A DNA stretch of 64,000 nucleotides from Flammeovirgaceae bacterium. GTDB lineage: Bacteria > Bacteroidota > Bacteroidia > Cytophagales > Cyclobacteriaceae. Positions 48,926 to 58,111 of this stretch are shown here, piece after piece; within the stretch, counting starts at the first letter, position 1, and every line of letters starts with the position of its first letter. The position numbers and the translations under genes were made by a program. The notes under the pieces are model-generated. The model made no database searches. It saw only the letters and a program-made list of their open reading frames with translations, and was not told where the DNA came from. Location: the NCBI GenBank assembly GCA_016709845.1, contig JADJMA010000007.1, forward strand, positions 1 to 64,000, written 5' to 3'.

Positions 48926-50221
48926 CTACTTCATCTGGCCATACTTTTCGAGTAACGCTCGTAAAGCTCTTGCTGATTCCCCGGAAGTGTTATCAACTTG
49001 CCGGAGATGAAGGCATGCGACAAGTATGTTGGTACGGTAATCAAGAGCATCGCCCACAGAAACAAAGAGGGTAGCATCTTTACCAACCTCTAATGTGCCT
49101 ACGCGATTGTCAATTCCTAATGCCTTGGCTGTATTTGAGGTGATGGTTTTTAATGCATCTTCTTTACTCATGCCATAGGCAGCCGCAGTGCCCGCATAGA
49201 AGGCAAGATTTCTGGCTCCATGCAAAGAGCCATCATTAGATAGTGAAACCATAACACCGGCTTGCGTTAGTAAGTGAGGTAATTTATAAGGAAGATCCAC
49301 ATCATCATCATTACGGGCTGGAAGATTTTGCGTAGCAGGAAGAATTACGGGGATATTGTTTTCCTTCAGAAAATCGGCTACCCACAAAGCGCCAAGGCCC
49401 TCCACTAGGGTGATCCGCTTTACTCCGTTTCGTTGTGCAAAGCGAACAGATTCTACAATCTCTTTAGGATTATTGGCATGAATAAAAAGAGTTTGCTTGC
49501 CAGAGAATAATCCTTGCATGGCATCGAATTTAAGATTGGCATCTTTGGCTGACTGCGAACCATAAGACAATGCCTCGGCAAAAAACTGATTTAGCTCAAG
49601 TACCTGTTTGTCGTAGTCCTTATTTGGCGATACTGAAAAAGTAAATGTCGAAAAATCAAATTGGCGTTTTTGGATAGAAGGCCAGTTTAAATGCACGCCA
49701 ATATCAGCGCTATGGACAGCATCTTCCCAATTCCAACCGTCCATTTCCATCACCGATGAGGTACCCGAAATGGTTCCTCCAGTGGGTGTAGTTTCTGCCA
49801 GTAATACTCCCTTAAATCGAAAGGTAGGAGCAAATTCAGAATCGGTGTTGTAGGAGATCAACGATCGAACATTAGGATTCAATTCACCGTGCTCGTTATA
49901 ATCATTCATGGCACGAACAGCCTGAACTTCTTGTAAGCCAACCTGCGAGTTTGGAAGGATAAACCCGGGATACACGTGTTTACCGGTAATGTTAATTACC
50001 TCATACCCCGATAAATCGGTTTTGGACGTTGTGGCATCGCCCACAATAGTAAGTTTTCCCTTATCAAAGGCAATAAGTGAGTTTTGAATTACCTGTCCAT
50101 TACCCAAATGAGCTACGCCACCTGTTAATGCAATAGGTTTTGTTTGCGGTTTGGCCGGAACGGGTGTTTGTGCCTGGACAACTTGAACCAGAACAACAAA
50201 AAATATAATTAGCTTCTTCAT
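48926..50221 (-). CDS. Exported amidohydrolase family protein (hidden compensated frameshift)
   Basis: A 431-residue exported member of the amidohydrolase superfamily (signal KKLIIFFVVLVQVVQAQ). It has the beta-sandwich ends (NSLIAFDKGKLTIVGD; VGTLEVGKDATLFVSVGDAL) and ITGKHVYPGFILPNSQVGLQ, where the usual HxH is NSQ, so the metal site looks degenerate. TLFIHANNPKEIVESVRFAQ and SLSNDGSLHGARNLAF are conserved. Residues about 399-426 (ACLHLRQVDNTSGE) are read out of frame: an extra G near 49010 and a missing A near 48943 cancel, and the alternative frame gives SHAFISGKLITLPGNQQELY. It follows the tandem amidohydrolase gene by 18 bases; the two probably form a complex. Confidence 0.83.
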   Translation of the reverse strand: MKKLIIFFVVLVQVVQAQTPVPAKPQTKPIALTGGVAHLGNGQVIQNSLIAFDKGKLTIVGDATTSKTDLSGYEVINITGKHVYPGFILPNSQVGLQEVQAVRAMNDYNEHGELNPNVRSLISYNTDSEFAPTFRFKGVLLAETTPTGGTISGTSSVMEMDGWNWEDAVHSADIGVHLNWPSIQKRQFDFSTFTFSVSPNKDYDKQVLELNQFFAEALSYGSQSAKDANLKFDAMQGLFSGKQTLFIHANNPKEIVESVRFAQRNGVKRITLVEGLGALWVADFLKENNIPVILPATQNLPARNDDDVDLPYKLPHLLTQAGVMVSLSNDGSLHGARNLAFYAGTAAAYGMSKEDALKTITSNTAKALGIDNRVGTLEVGKDATLFVSVGDALDYRTNILVACLHLRQVDNTSGESARALRALLEKYGQMK

Positions 50222-50239
50222 AATAATCTCAGTTAATAA

Positions 50240-53200
50240 TTACTCTTCCGTTTTTACAAAACCCAATATGTCATCACAATGAAAGTCAAGCTGACTGCGT
50301 CCTTCACCCCGTTGCGTGGGCATACCCGATTTCTTGGCATTCTTCATTTTTTGAATCAGGCGTGCGCGTTCGTCTTCAAGTGCTTTATTATTTTGTGCGT
50401 CTTTCTCCAGATCAAAATAGACTTTTCCATCGATGATCGTTTTTTCCGGTTTTGCATAAACTGAAAGCGGGTTGTCTGTCCACAACACAATATCTGCGGA
50501 TTTACCAACCTTGATACTACCCATCTGATTATCTAAGTGAAGTATTTTAGCTGGGTTTAGGGTAACCATTTTCAGGGCATCTTCTTCCGACATGCCGGCA
50601 TACATTACCGATTTGGCTGCTTCCTGATTTAACCTTCTTCCCATTTCAGCATCATCGGAATTGATAGCAGTTAACACCCCTGCGCGTTGCATGATGGCTG
50701 CGTTGTACGGAATAGCATAGCGTACTTCCCACTTGTAATTCCACCAGTCGGAGAAAGTGGAGGCGGCTACCCCATGTTGCTTCATTTTATCTGCTACTTT
50801 ATACCCTTCCAAAATATGTGTGAACGTGTTGATACGGAAGTTAAAACGTTCGGCCACTTTCATCAGCATATTAATTTCTGATTGTACGTAGGAGTGGCAC
50901 GTAATAAATCGTTTTTTGTTTATGATCTCCACCATAGTTTCCTCAACCAAATCTTTGCGTGGTTTGGTTAGTCCGGTTTTGTCTTTAGCGCTATTGTATG
51001 TATTCCATTTTTTCTCATAGTCGCGTGCGTTGGTAAAGGCATCTACATAAACCTGTTCAACACCCATACGGGTTTGTGGGTAGCGAATAGAACTTGGGCT
51101 GCTACTGCGCTTTTACGTTTTCGCCCAAAGCAAATTTGATGAAGCCATCAGCACCTTGAATCTTGTAATTCTCGGGTGATTCGCCCCAACGAAGTTTGAT
51201 TAATGCAGATTGACCCCCAATAGGATTGGCTGAACCATGCAACACCTGTACGGCAACAACACCTCCCGCCAAGGCTCTATAAATATTAATAGCTTCGGCA
51301 TCGATATTATCACCAACGCGAACCATACCGGAGTTAGCAGCAACATCATTGATGCTGGCAGCGCCAATATGCGAGTGTTCATCAATAATACCGGCCGTTA
51401 CATGTTTTCCTGTACCATCCACTACGCGAGCCGATCCATCGCTAAGATTTTTCCTACTTTAGAAATTTTTCCATCTTTAATAAGAACGTCTGCATTTTGC
51501 AAAATACCATCTGATTCGTTAGTCCATACTGTTGCATTTTTTATCAGTAAAGTTTCTGTTGTAGGCAGAGAAGGGTAACCATGGCCTGTAAAAGGATAAA
51601 TCACTTTGCCTAACTCTTCCTTCTTAGCGGCCTCACCCGATTTAGGTGTTGATTTGGCCTGTAAATCACCTGTGCGATTCCCTGTCCAGGTGATCCAGGT
51701 TCCATCCACCAATTGACCTTTACCTTTCCAGCCGGTGCTTTCACTCCAACCAGAAAGTCGAATGCTTCCTGGATTTTTCTTGTCGGGCTTAAAGCTTAGT
51801 GTAATCAAATCATTTCCAAAGGTTGCAGTAGCATCGATTGAGGTTGAATCGCTCACTTTTATTTTTGCTTTATGACTTCCCGGTTCGCCACTTACTTCTA
51901 GATTGTACGTTTGACCATTTATGGCAAGGTTGTAATTGCCACTGAAATTTTTAGTATCCAGCGATTTAATTGAATAAGGCTCGCCCTGTATCCAGTTTTG
52001 ATGAATGATTGTTTTTTCATCAAACAATTTACCCGAAGTGATGATGAAGTTTGCGAGCATTCCTTTCTTCAAGCTACCCACCTGATCATCCACTTTTAGT
52101 AGCTGCGCGGGTATGGAGGTTAACGCTTTTAATGCAGTAGCCTCTGATAACCCATTCTCTATTGCTTTTCTCAGATTGGGCATAAAGTCTGATGTCTTTT
52201 TAAGGCCTGAAGTGGTAATGGCAAATGCTATTCCACTCTTTTCTAAGGTTGCCAGATTGGTTGGTGCAAGTTCCCAATGTTTCATATCCGCTAAGGACAC
52301 ATTCTCTGCATCAAAAGGATCTTCCACATCGTAGGCATCAGGAAAATTTACAGGAATAATGAGAGAGGCTTTGGTTGCCTTGATATCATTAATACGCTTG
52401 TATTCATCCCCGGAACCTTTGATAATATATTGAACACCAAATTCGTCTCCAATCTTATCAGCACGCAGTACGTTCATCCAACTGGTTGCAGTAAATACTT
52501 GTGGCAATCGCTGGTTTTGAATCCAGGCTTCGAGCGATTGATCAGCAAAAGGTCTTGGGTTTTGTGCGCCAAACCAATCGGCATCCAAATAGGTTTGCCT
52601 TAACACTGCGATGAAGCCCATCAAAGAGATAGGAAAGGTCTGTGTTGAACTTCCTTTCTCAAGCGAATAATTGGCCGATACTTTTGCTTTAGCAGCGCGG
52701 TGTTCTCGTTCTTTTCATTTAAGGTTACAAATGCTGCAGAACCACGCGCAAGGCCATCAGCTTTTGATGTTAACACGGAACCAAAACCCTGCTGACGCAA
52801 TTCTTCAGCGGCTTTTGAGTTTATGGTGAATTCTTCGGAGGCATTGTAATGCGAGTGAATTGCCTGATTAGCATTGTAGGCGCCTTTGGTTTTTGATTCC
52901 ATTTGCTCGGTGCCACCAAAACCACCACCACGAGGTCTTTCTACATCGGGCAAACCATAACTGGTGAACATATCGATCAAGGAAGGATAAATAAATTTTC
53001 CTTTCAAATCGATGGTAACATAACCCTTTGGTACTGCCAGGTTAGAGCCTACTTGCTCTATGCGATTGCCTTTTACTAAAAGGGTTGCGTTTTGAATGGT
53101 TGTTTGAGCATCTACCACCAACGTAGCATTGGTAAAGGCAAACAAACCCGCCCGGCTGTCTTTTACGTCATTGCGCGGAAAAGTTTCCTGAGCAAGCACG

Positions 53201-53271
53201 GCCCAGCCAGATAGCATAAAAGCAAAACCTAATAATAGGACTCTGCTTTTCTTAAAAATTGAAATAATCAT
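50240..53271 (-). CDS. Exported tandem amidohydrolase (two domains, three frameshifts)
   Basis: One locus of about 1010 residues, with a signal peptide (VLLLGFAFMLSGWAVLAQ). The first amidohydrolase-like half (about 1-440) has FTNATLVVDAQTTIQNATLL and GKFIYPSLIDMFTSYGLPDV but lacks HxH; a beta-rich linker follows (SGNYNLAINGQTYNLEVSGE, GTWITWTGNRTGD); the second half has a true metal site, GKHVTAGIIDEHSHIGAASI, with RFITCHSYVQSEINML, and GVLTAINSDDAEMGRRL, KVGKSADIVLWTDNPLSVYA. Frames change near 52685, 51425 and 51107 (an extra A; ENVKRSSSPSSIRYPQT restores it). Substrate unknown, perhaps peptide or amide scavenging in the periplasm. Confidence 0.83.
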
Positions 53272-53405
53272 AATCTGAAAGTATAGTTAACTTAGGTGGT
53301 AATAGTATGAAAAAAATCATGGATGAACATATTTTAGTGTATGTACGGTCAAAAGGTTATTTCATCATGTGCGTATTGTGGATTGAGCTATAGAAGGCCT
53401 GATAC

Positions 53406-54638
53406 CTACGATTTAGCAATCTTTTCAATTTCTTGTAATGTGAGGTTAACCTCCTCCATCGTATTGTAAACCGAAATACCCAATCGCGTAACGCCACCAC
53501 GTTCAAGCAACCCAAGTGCCTCGATGGCGCGGATAGCATAAAAGTGTCCATCCCAGCCACAGATGTTTTCCCCGGCAAGCCTTTCACAAACCTGTGTAGG
53601 TGTTTTTCCATCAAGCGTAAACGACAGGGTGGGTGTTCGATTAGGTTGTGAAAAATCCTGCCCGATGAGTGTTACACCTGATATTTTCTTTAATCCACTA
53701 TAAAGATGACTGGCCAACGCATGTTCATGATTACTGATTTTTTTGTAAGCATCGATTAATTTGCTCCGCAACGAGTCTCCATTACCTACGCTGGCTATGA
53801 ACTCCACAGCAGCCGATACTCCGGCAATAGCCGCATGATTTAAGGTTCCGGTTTCAATCGAATCGGGGGCCGTTTGGCCCACCGTTCTAAGTCTATCCGT
53901 AGGCAGGCGATCAAGCAAGCCGGGCTTACTATAAAGAATACCGACATGCGGTCCATAAAATTTATACGCAGAGCATAATAGAAAGTCGCATCCAATTTCC
54001 TGGACATCAATAGAAAAATGAGGAGCATAGTGCACAGCATCTAATAAAAGCCAGGCATTGTACTGATAGGTGAGCTCACGAACAAGTTTAAAATTATTGA
54101 CTGTACCAATGCAATTAGAAGACATGCCCATGCAAACGAGGCGGGTGTTCTCATTTATTTTGCTCTCAAAATCTTCGTAGTCTAGTATGCCACTAGGAAG
54201 TAGCTTCACCTCGCGCACCTTTATTCCAAAATCCCGTAAGGTTAACCAGGGCCCTCGATTAGCTTCGTGATCGAGTTGAGTAATCAAGACCTCGTCACCC
54301 GGTTTAAATACACGCGAAAGTGCACGGGCTAATGCAAAATTTAATGTGGTCATATTCTGACCGATCGAAATAGAGTTTTCAGTTTCGGCACCCAACAAGG
54401 CAGCCATGCATACTCGCATGTGATGGATTACCTGATCCGTTTCCTGGGTGGTGATAAACGTGCCGTGAGAATTTGCATTTGAATTCTTATAATAATGCGA
54501 AATGGATTCAATGACGGATTGTGGCACCTGTGTGCCGGCCGGGCCATCAAGAAAGACCATGGGAAGATTATTATGGGTGCGTTGAAGCGATGGAAATTGA
54601 TTTCGAATAGCAGCCGAATCGATAATAGATGATTTCAT
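53406..54638 (-). CDS. Class V aminotransferase, cysteine desulfurase-like
   Basis: The intact 410-residue PLP enzyme of fold type I. Key segments: MVFLDGPAGTQVPQSVIESI at the start, GQNMTTLNFALARAL (cofactor phosphate), AVHYAPHFSIDVQEIGCDFL, and the PLP lysine in LCSAYKFYGPHVGIL at about residue 240, then RTVGQTAPDSIETGTLNHA. It matches the 'cysteine desulfurase-like' subgroup, which is distinct from SufS/IscS and of uncertain substrate. It is 400 bases from no sulfur gene, so a sulfur role is not supported by context. Confidence 0.85.
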   Translation of the reverse strand: MKSSIIDSAAIRNQFPSLQRTHNNLPMVFLDGPAGTQVPQSVIESISHYYKNSNANSHGTFITTQETDQVIHHMRVCMAALLGAETENSISIGQNMTTLNFALARALSRVFKPGDEVLITQLDHEANRGPWLTLRDFGIKVREVKLLPSGILDYEDFESKINENTRLVCMGMSSNCIGTVNNFKLVRELTYQYNAWLLLDAVHYAPHFSIDVQEIGCDFLLCSAYKFYGPHVGILYSKPGLLDRLPTDRLRTVGQTAPDSIETGTLNHAAIAGVSAAVEFIASVGNGDSLRSKLIDAYKKISNHEHALASHLYSGLKKISGVTLIGQDFSQPNRTPTLSFTLDGKTPTQVCERLAGENICGWDGHFYAIRAIEALGLLERGGVTRLGISVYNTMEEVNLTLQEIEKIAKS

Positions 54639-54832
54639 AGAAGGAGATTTATTTCGGGATAATTTATGAAATACGTTTAACTTAAATATGATTTACTACA
54701 TGGTCGGTTGGTTATAATGCTTGGATTATTTTTTGTTACTACTGCTACGTATAGCAATCCGGCATAGGTTGGTTATTTAAATTGGAACATGTAGGATAAT
54801 CAAAATTTTCTTCCTAAAATCACGCTATTTCC

Positions 54833-54866
54833 AAAACTAATCTTAAAGAATTTTATGATTAGTTTT
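54833..54866 (+). promoter_or_regulatory. Hairpin followed by T-run upstream of 54905 gene
   Basis: AAAACTAATC (54833-54842) pairs perfectly with GATTAGTTTT (54857-54866) around a 14-base loop and is followed by TTG. It lies 38 bases before the start of the TPR-SLOG gene. It could be an attenuator-like hairpin, a weak terminator, or a binding site; being AT-rich, it is only moderately convincing. Confidence 0.35.
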
Positions 54867-54904
54867 TTGAATAAATATAACCGGTAGAAAGTAAATAATT
54901 ACCC

Positions 54905-56603
54905 TTGCCCGATTCGCTATCAACTATAGAAGATTTAATTAATCATGGTCGGTATTTTGAAGCCCGGGCCAGGGCTGAAGAAGCAATCCAGCAAGATGAT
55001 TCGTTAAGACTTAAACAGTTGTTTGCACTGGCTGTTTCTAAATCGGGCAACCCGAATTTAGCCTTGGATTCTCTTTCCGCCATCTACTCGGCCAACCCCG
55101 GAGACTCAGAAACCGCAGGAATTTTAGGAAGCATTTATAAAGAGCTTTTCAAGAAACATCAGGATTCCAAATATGCCATTCTTTCGCGCGATACCTATGC
55201 AAAGAATTTTGAGGCTACAGGAAATTATTATACCGGCATTAATGCTGCCACTATGTCGGCTATTGCCGGAAGAGCTGTACAAGGCCGTGAGATGGCAGCA
55301 CAGGTAATTTCAAAACTCGAAGGCCAGACAAATTCTGTTTGGGAATTGGCTACCCTTGGCGAGGCTTACCTACTTACTAAAAACAGAGATCGTTCAGTAG
55401 ATTATTATATTAAAGCACGAAAACTTGTTGGTAATGATTGGGGAAAGGTATTGAGCATACATAACCAACTTTGGCTTCTTAATCATTATTTACCCGTAGC
55501 AAAAGAAGTACTTCGCATTTTTGCGCCACCTATTGTATTGGCATTTGCTGGGCACATGATCGATGCGCCTAATCGCCCGACTCCTCGGTTTCCGGCCAGT
55601 ATTGAGAGCAAGGTAAAAGATTCTATCAGAGGAGCTATCCGAACTTTGCAAGCAAGCATTGGTTATTGTTCGTTGGCTTGCGGTGCTGATATTCTATTTG
55701 CGGAAGCTATGTTAGAGGAAGGCGGAGAAGTGCATATTCTCATGCCGTTTAACAAGAATGATTTTATCCATACCAGTTTATCCTTTGCGGGAGAGCAGTG
55801 GGTAAATCGATTTGAAGCCTTGCACACTAACTATCCCAACACTTTTATAACCCACGATCATTATGGGGGTAATGATGATTTGTTTTCTCTTTTGGGGAAA
55901 GTAATTTTTGGAGCTGCCGTGTTGCGCAGTCAAACCTTCCATCAGGAACCATATTTGTTAACCGTTCTTTCTGAACTTGATATGAAGCGGAGAGAAGGCG
56001 GAACGCGTGACACTATTCAACTATGGCCCTATCCCCAACGACATACAAATATCAACCCCGATGTATTATATGTTCCGGGGTAATGATGTTATACCCTCCA
56101 TTTCCACTCTTAAATCGGAGCAAACCCTCATCATAAACCGCCCGGTTTTATTTATTGCTTGCATTGATATGTCAGCGATTCTTCCGATGGAAAAGGAAAG
56201 AATTGAAAAAATGCTCAAGTCGCTTTCTGGAGAAGATCAACTTGCGTATAAAGTTTATGAAGAGACGGAGGATTCAATCATTATTGGACTGGAAACTGAA
56301 ATCGGATTAATGGATGTGGTTCGTTCTGTCTGGACTACAACAGCACCTTTTAAACCTGTTAAGCCAATCCGGATAGGATTACATGCGGCACCCGTATATA
56401 TTAATGACACGGCCAATGATCATAATATAGATTCTGTAAAAGCAATCACTCAGTTTACAACTTCCGGAGGTATGTGTACCAGCATTGCCTTTGCAGCGGT
56501 ACTTGCCCTGTATCCTAAACGATTTCTCTTAGACTACGTGGGGTTAATTCAATTGCCCAAGACGACCGAGAGCACCGGGTTGTTTCAGGTAAACTTAAAA
56601 TAG
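54905..56603 (+). CDS. TPR (TRAFs-binding-like) + SLOG-like + degenerate class III cyclase-like protein (frameshifted)
   Basis: About 566 residues. Residues 1-195 are TPR-like helices (YFEARARAEEAIQQDDSLRL, ATLGEAYLLTKNRDRSVDYY) as in TRAFs-binding modules. Residues 205-320 look like a SLOG-type nucleotide-binding domain: VLAFAGHMIDAPNR, GYCSLACGADILFAEAMLEE, VHILMPFNKNDF. After one extra G near 56080 is removed (DVLYVPGNDVIPS), residues 405-566 follow the order of class III cyclases (FIACIDMSAI, EETEDSIIIGLE, RIGLHAAPVYI, LLDYVGLIQLPK), but the second metal Asp and the Asn/Arg catalytic helix are not recognisable, so catalysis is unlikely. The start is a TTG at 54905; an ATG may be lost upstream. 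It may sense or bind a nucleotide signal. Confidence 0.68.
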
Positions 56604-56618
56604 AATTTTTTATACCTT

Positions 56619-58041
56619 TTATTTGGTCATTATAATTTGATCTATCACAACGCCTTGTCCATCAAATTGCTTAAGAGTCAGTTTTTTGCCTTCTGTTTCC
56701 ATAAGGGTAAACGAATTAGTATTGGAGATAAGTTTCTTTGTAAAGGGTACCCAATTTTCCGGAGGTTCGTGCTTCCACATTTCTGGATTTCCGCTAATGG
56801 AGCTATCATATAAAGGAGCGCCACCGGCTCCGCTAACAATGTAAATGATTCCTTTGGGCTTTGTGGTGGTTACTCCGTCATAGATTTCATCCAACGTAAA
56901 CTTTCCATCCACGTGTCCTGCTTCAGTTATTACATACTGAGTACCATCTGCATTTTTCTTTGGATCAAAGGTCAAGGGTACGGACCGCTGATAATTATGA
57001 ACGTGTCCGTTTAAAACAAGATCGACCTCCAATTGCTCGAATATAGGAGCGAGCAGGCGCATATACTGATAGTCGTAGTGGGCAATGCTTGAATTGAATC
57101 CGGGATGATGGAAGGAAACAATTTTCCAGTCGGCCTTACTATTTTTCAAATCCTCCACAAGCCAGGGCATCAGATTTGGATCTAACGGATTCGCATAGTC
57201 ATTGGCATCGAGGCAAACAATATGAACGTTCCCTTGGTCGAATGAATAGTTAGAGATTTTTGGATAACGGGGCTTCGTATTAGATTTGAATGCCTTAACC
57301 AATTCATCGTTTCCTGTCGGTTCAACCACACCTTTTGGAATGGGCGCATTAAGAGGTAAATCACTATAATAAAAATAGGCCAGGCCGCCCGGAGTCTTAT
57401 CCAGGTCTGCACCAAACACGTCATGATTACCGATCAATAAATAGAAAGGGAACACTCTTCATTAGAGGAGCTCCCACTGCTGGATTGGCCTCAGCCGCAT
57501 TATAGTAAGGGAAAAATTTTTCTCTATACTCGTTCTCCAGACCTCGTTCATATACATTATCACCGATAATCATAACAAAGTCGGGCTTGTTTTGATAAAT
57601 CTGATAGGCAATCTGAGCTTGTTGGAGAGTTCCTGCTCCACAGTCGCCCATTACAGCAAATCGGGTATTTTGATTTTTACTTCGGGTATTAAAAATACTT
57701 TCTGTGATAGGTTTATTATTGAGGTAGACTTTGTATTGATAGGAGACATCGAATTTTAATCCGTTCAGGTTAGCTCTATACAAGAGTGTGGTTTTGTTAT
57801 TGAGACATAGCTTTGTTACACTAATTTTTGCTACACTGATTTTTTGATCAGCAGAGTTTAAAGAAACTTCAACTTTGAATTTGCCCGGGATACTATCCGT
57901 TTGCCAGATCAATACTTTCATCTCTTTGGATAATGTTGGCGCATTGCCGGGTTGCAGGTAGGGCTGAACAAGGATTTCCTGACCATAGGAAAAGTATCCT
58001 GCGCAAATCAGTAAAAGGGTAGAAATTGCTGAACGAATCAT
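56619..58041 (-). CDS. Exported calcineurin-type metallophosphoesterase (frameshifted)
   Basis: The start 58041 gives a signal peptide (AISTLLLICAGYFSYGQ), then an N-terminal fibronectin-like part, and a purple acid phosphatase-like metal domain: FAVMGDCGAGTLQQAQ, FVMIIGDNVYERGLENEYRE, then in the second frame YLLIGNHDVFGADL, WKIVSFHHPGFNS and VLNGHVHNYQRSVPLT. The GDxG, GDNVY, GNHD and GHxHxY motifs supply the metal ligands. One extra C in the run near 57452 breaks the frame (SVPFYLLIGNHD when removed). About 474 residues. A secreted phosphoesterase; Tyr in GDNVY suits the purple acid subgroup. It lies between two signalling genes but on the other strand. Confidence 0.9.
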
Positions 58042-58075
58042 AGTGGTTTGAAATTATTTTATAGACTCGGTTATA

Positions 58076-58106
58076 TTGCCTTGCGGAGCACAAGTTAGTA
58101 TATTTG
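58076..58106 (+). promoter_or_regulatory. Promoter for the TIR gene, predicting a leaderless transcript
   Basis: TTG (58076-58078), a 20-base spacer and TATATTTG (58099-58106) match the Bacteroidota TTG...TAnnTTTG promoter exactly. The ATG starts only 6 bases after the -7 element, where transcription would normally begin, so the mRNA may have almost no leader. Confidence 0.6.
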
Positions 58107-58111
58107 GAGTT

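Noticed and set aside
53406..54638. The PLP enzyme as SufS, partner of the suf operon
   Set aside because: It is 50 kb away and its start and active-site region fit the cysteine desulfurase-like subgroup rather than SufS.
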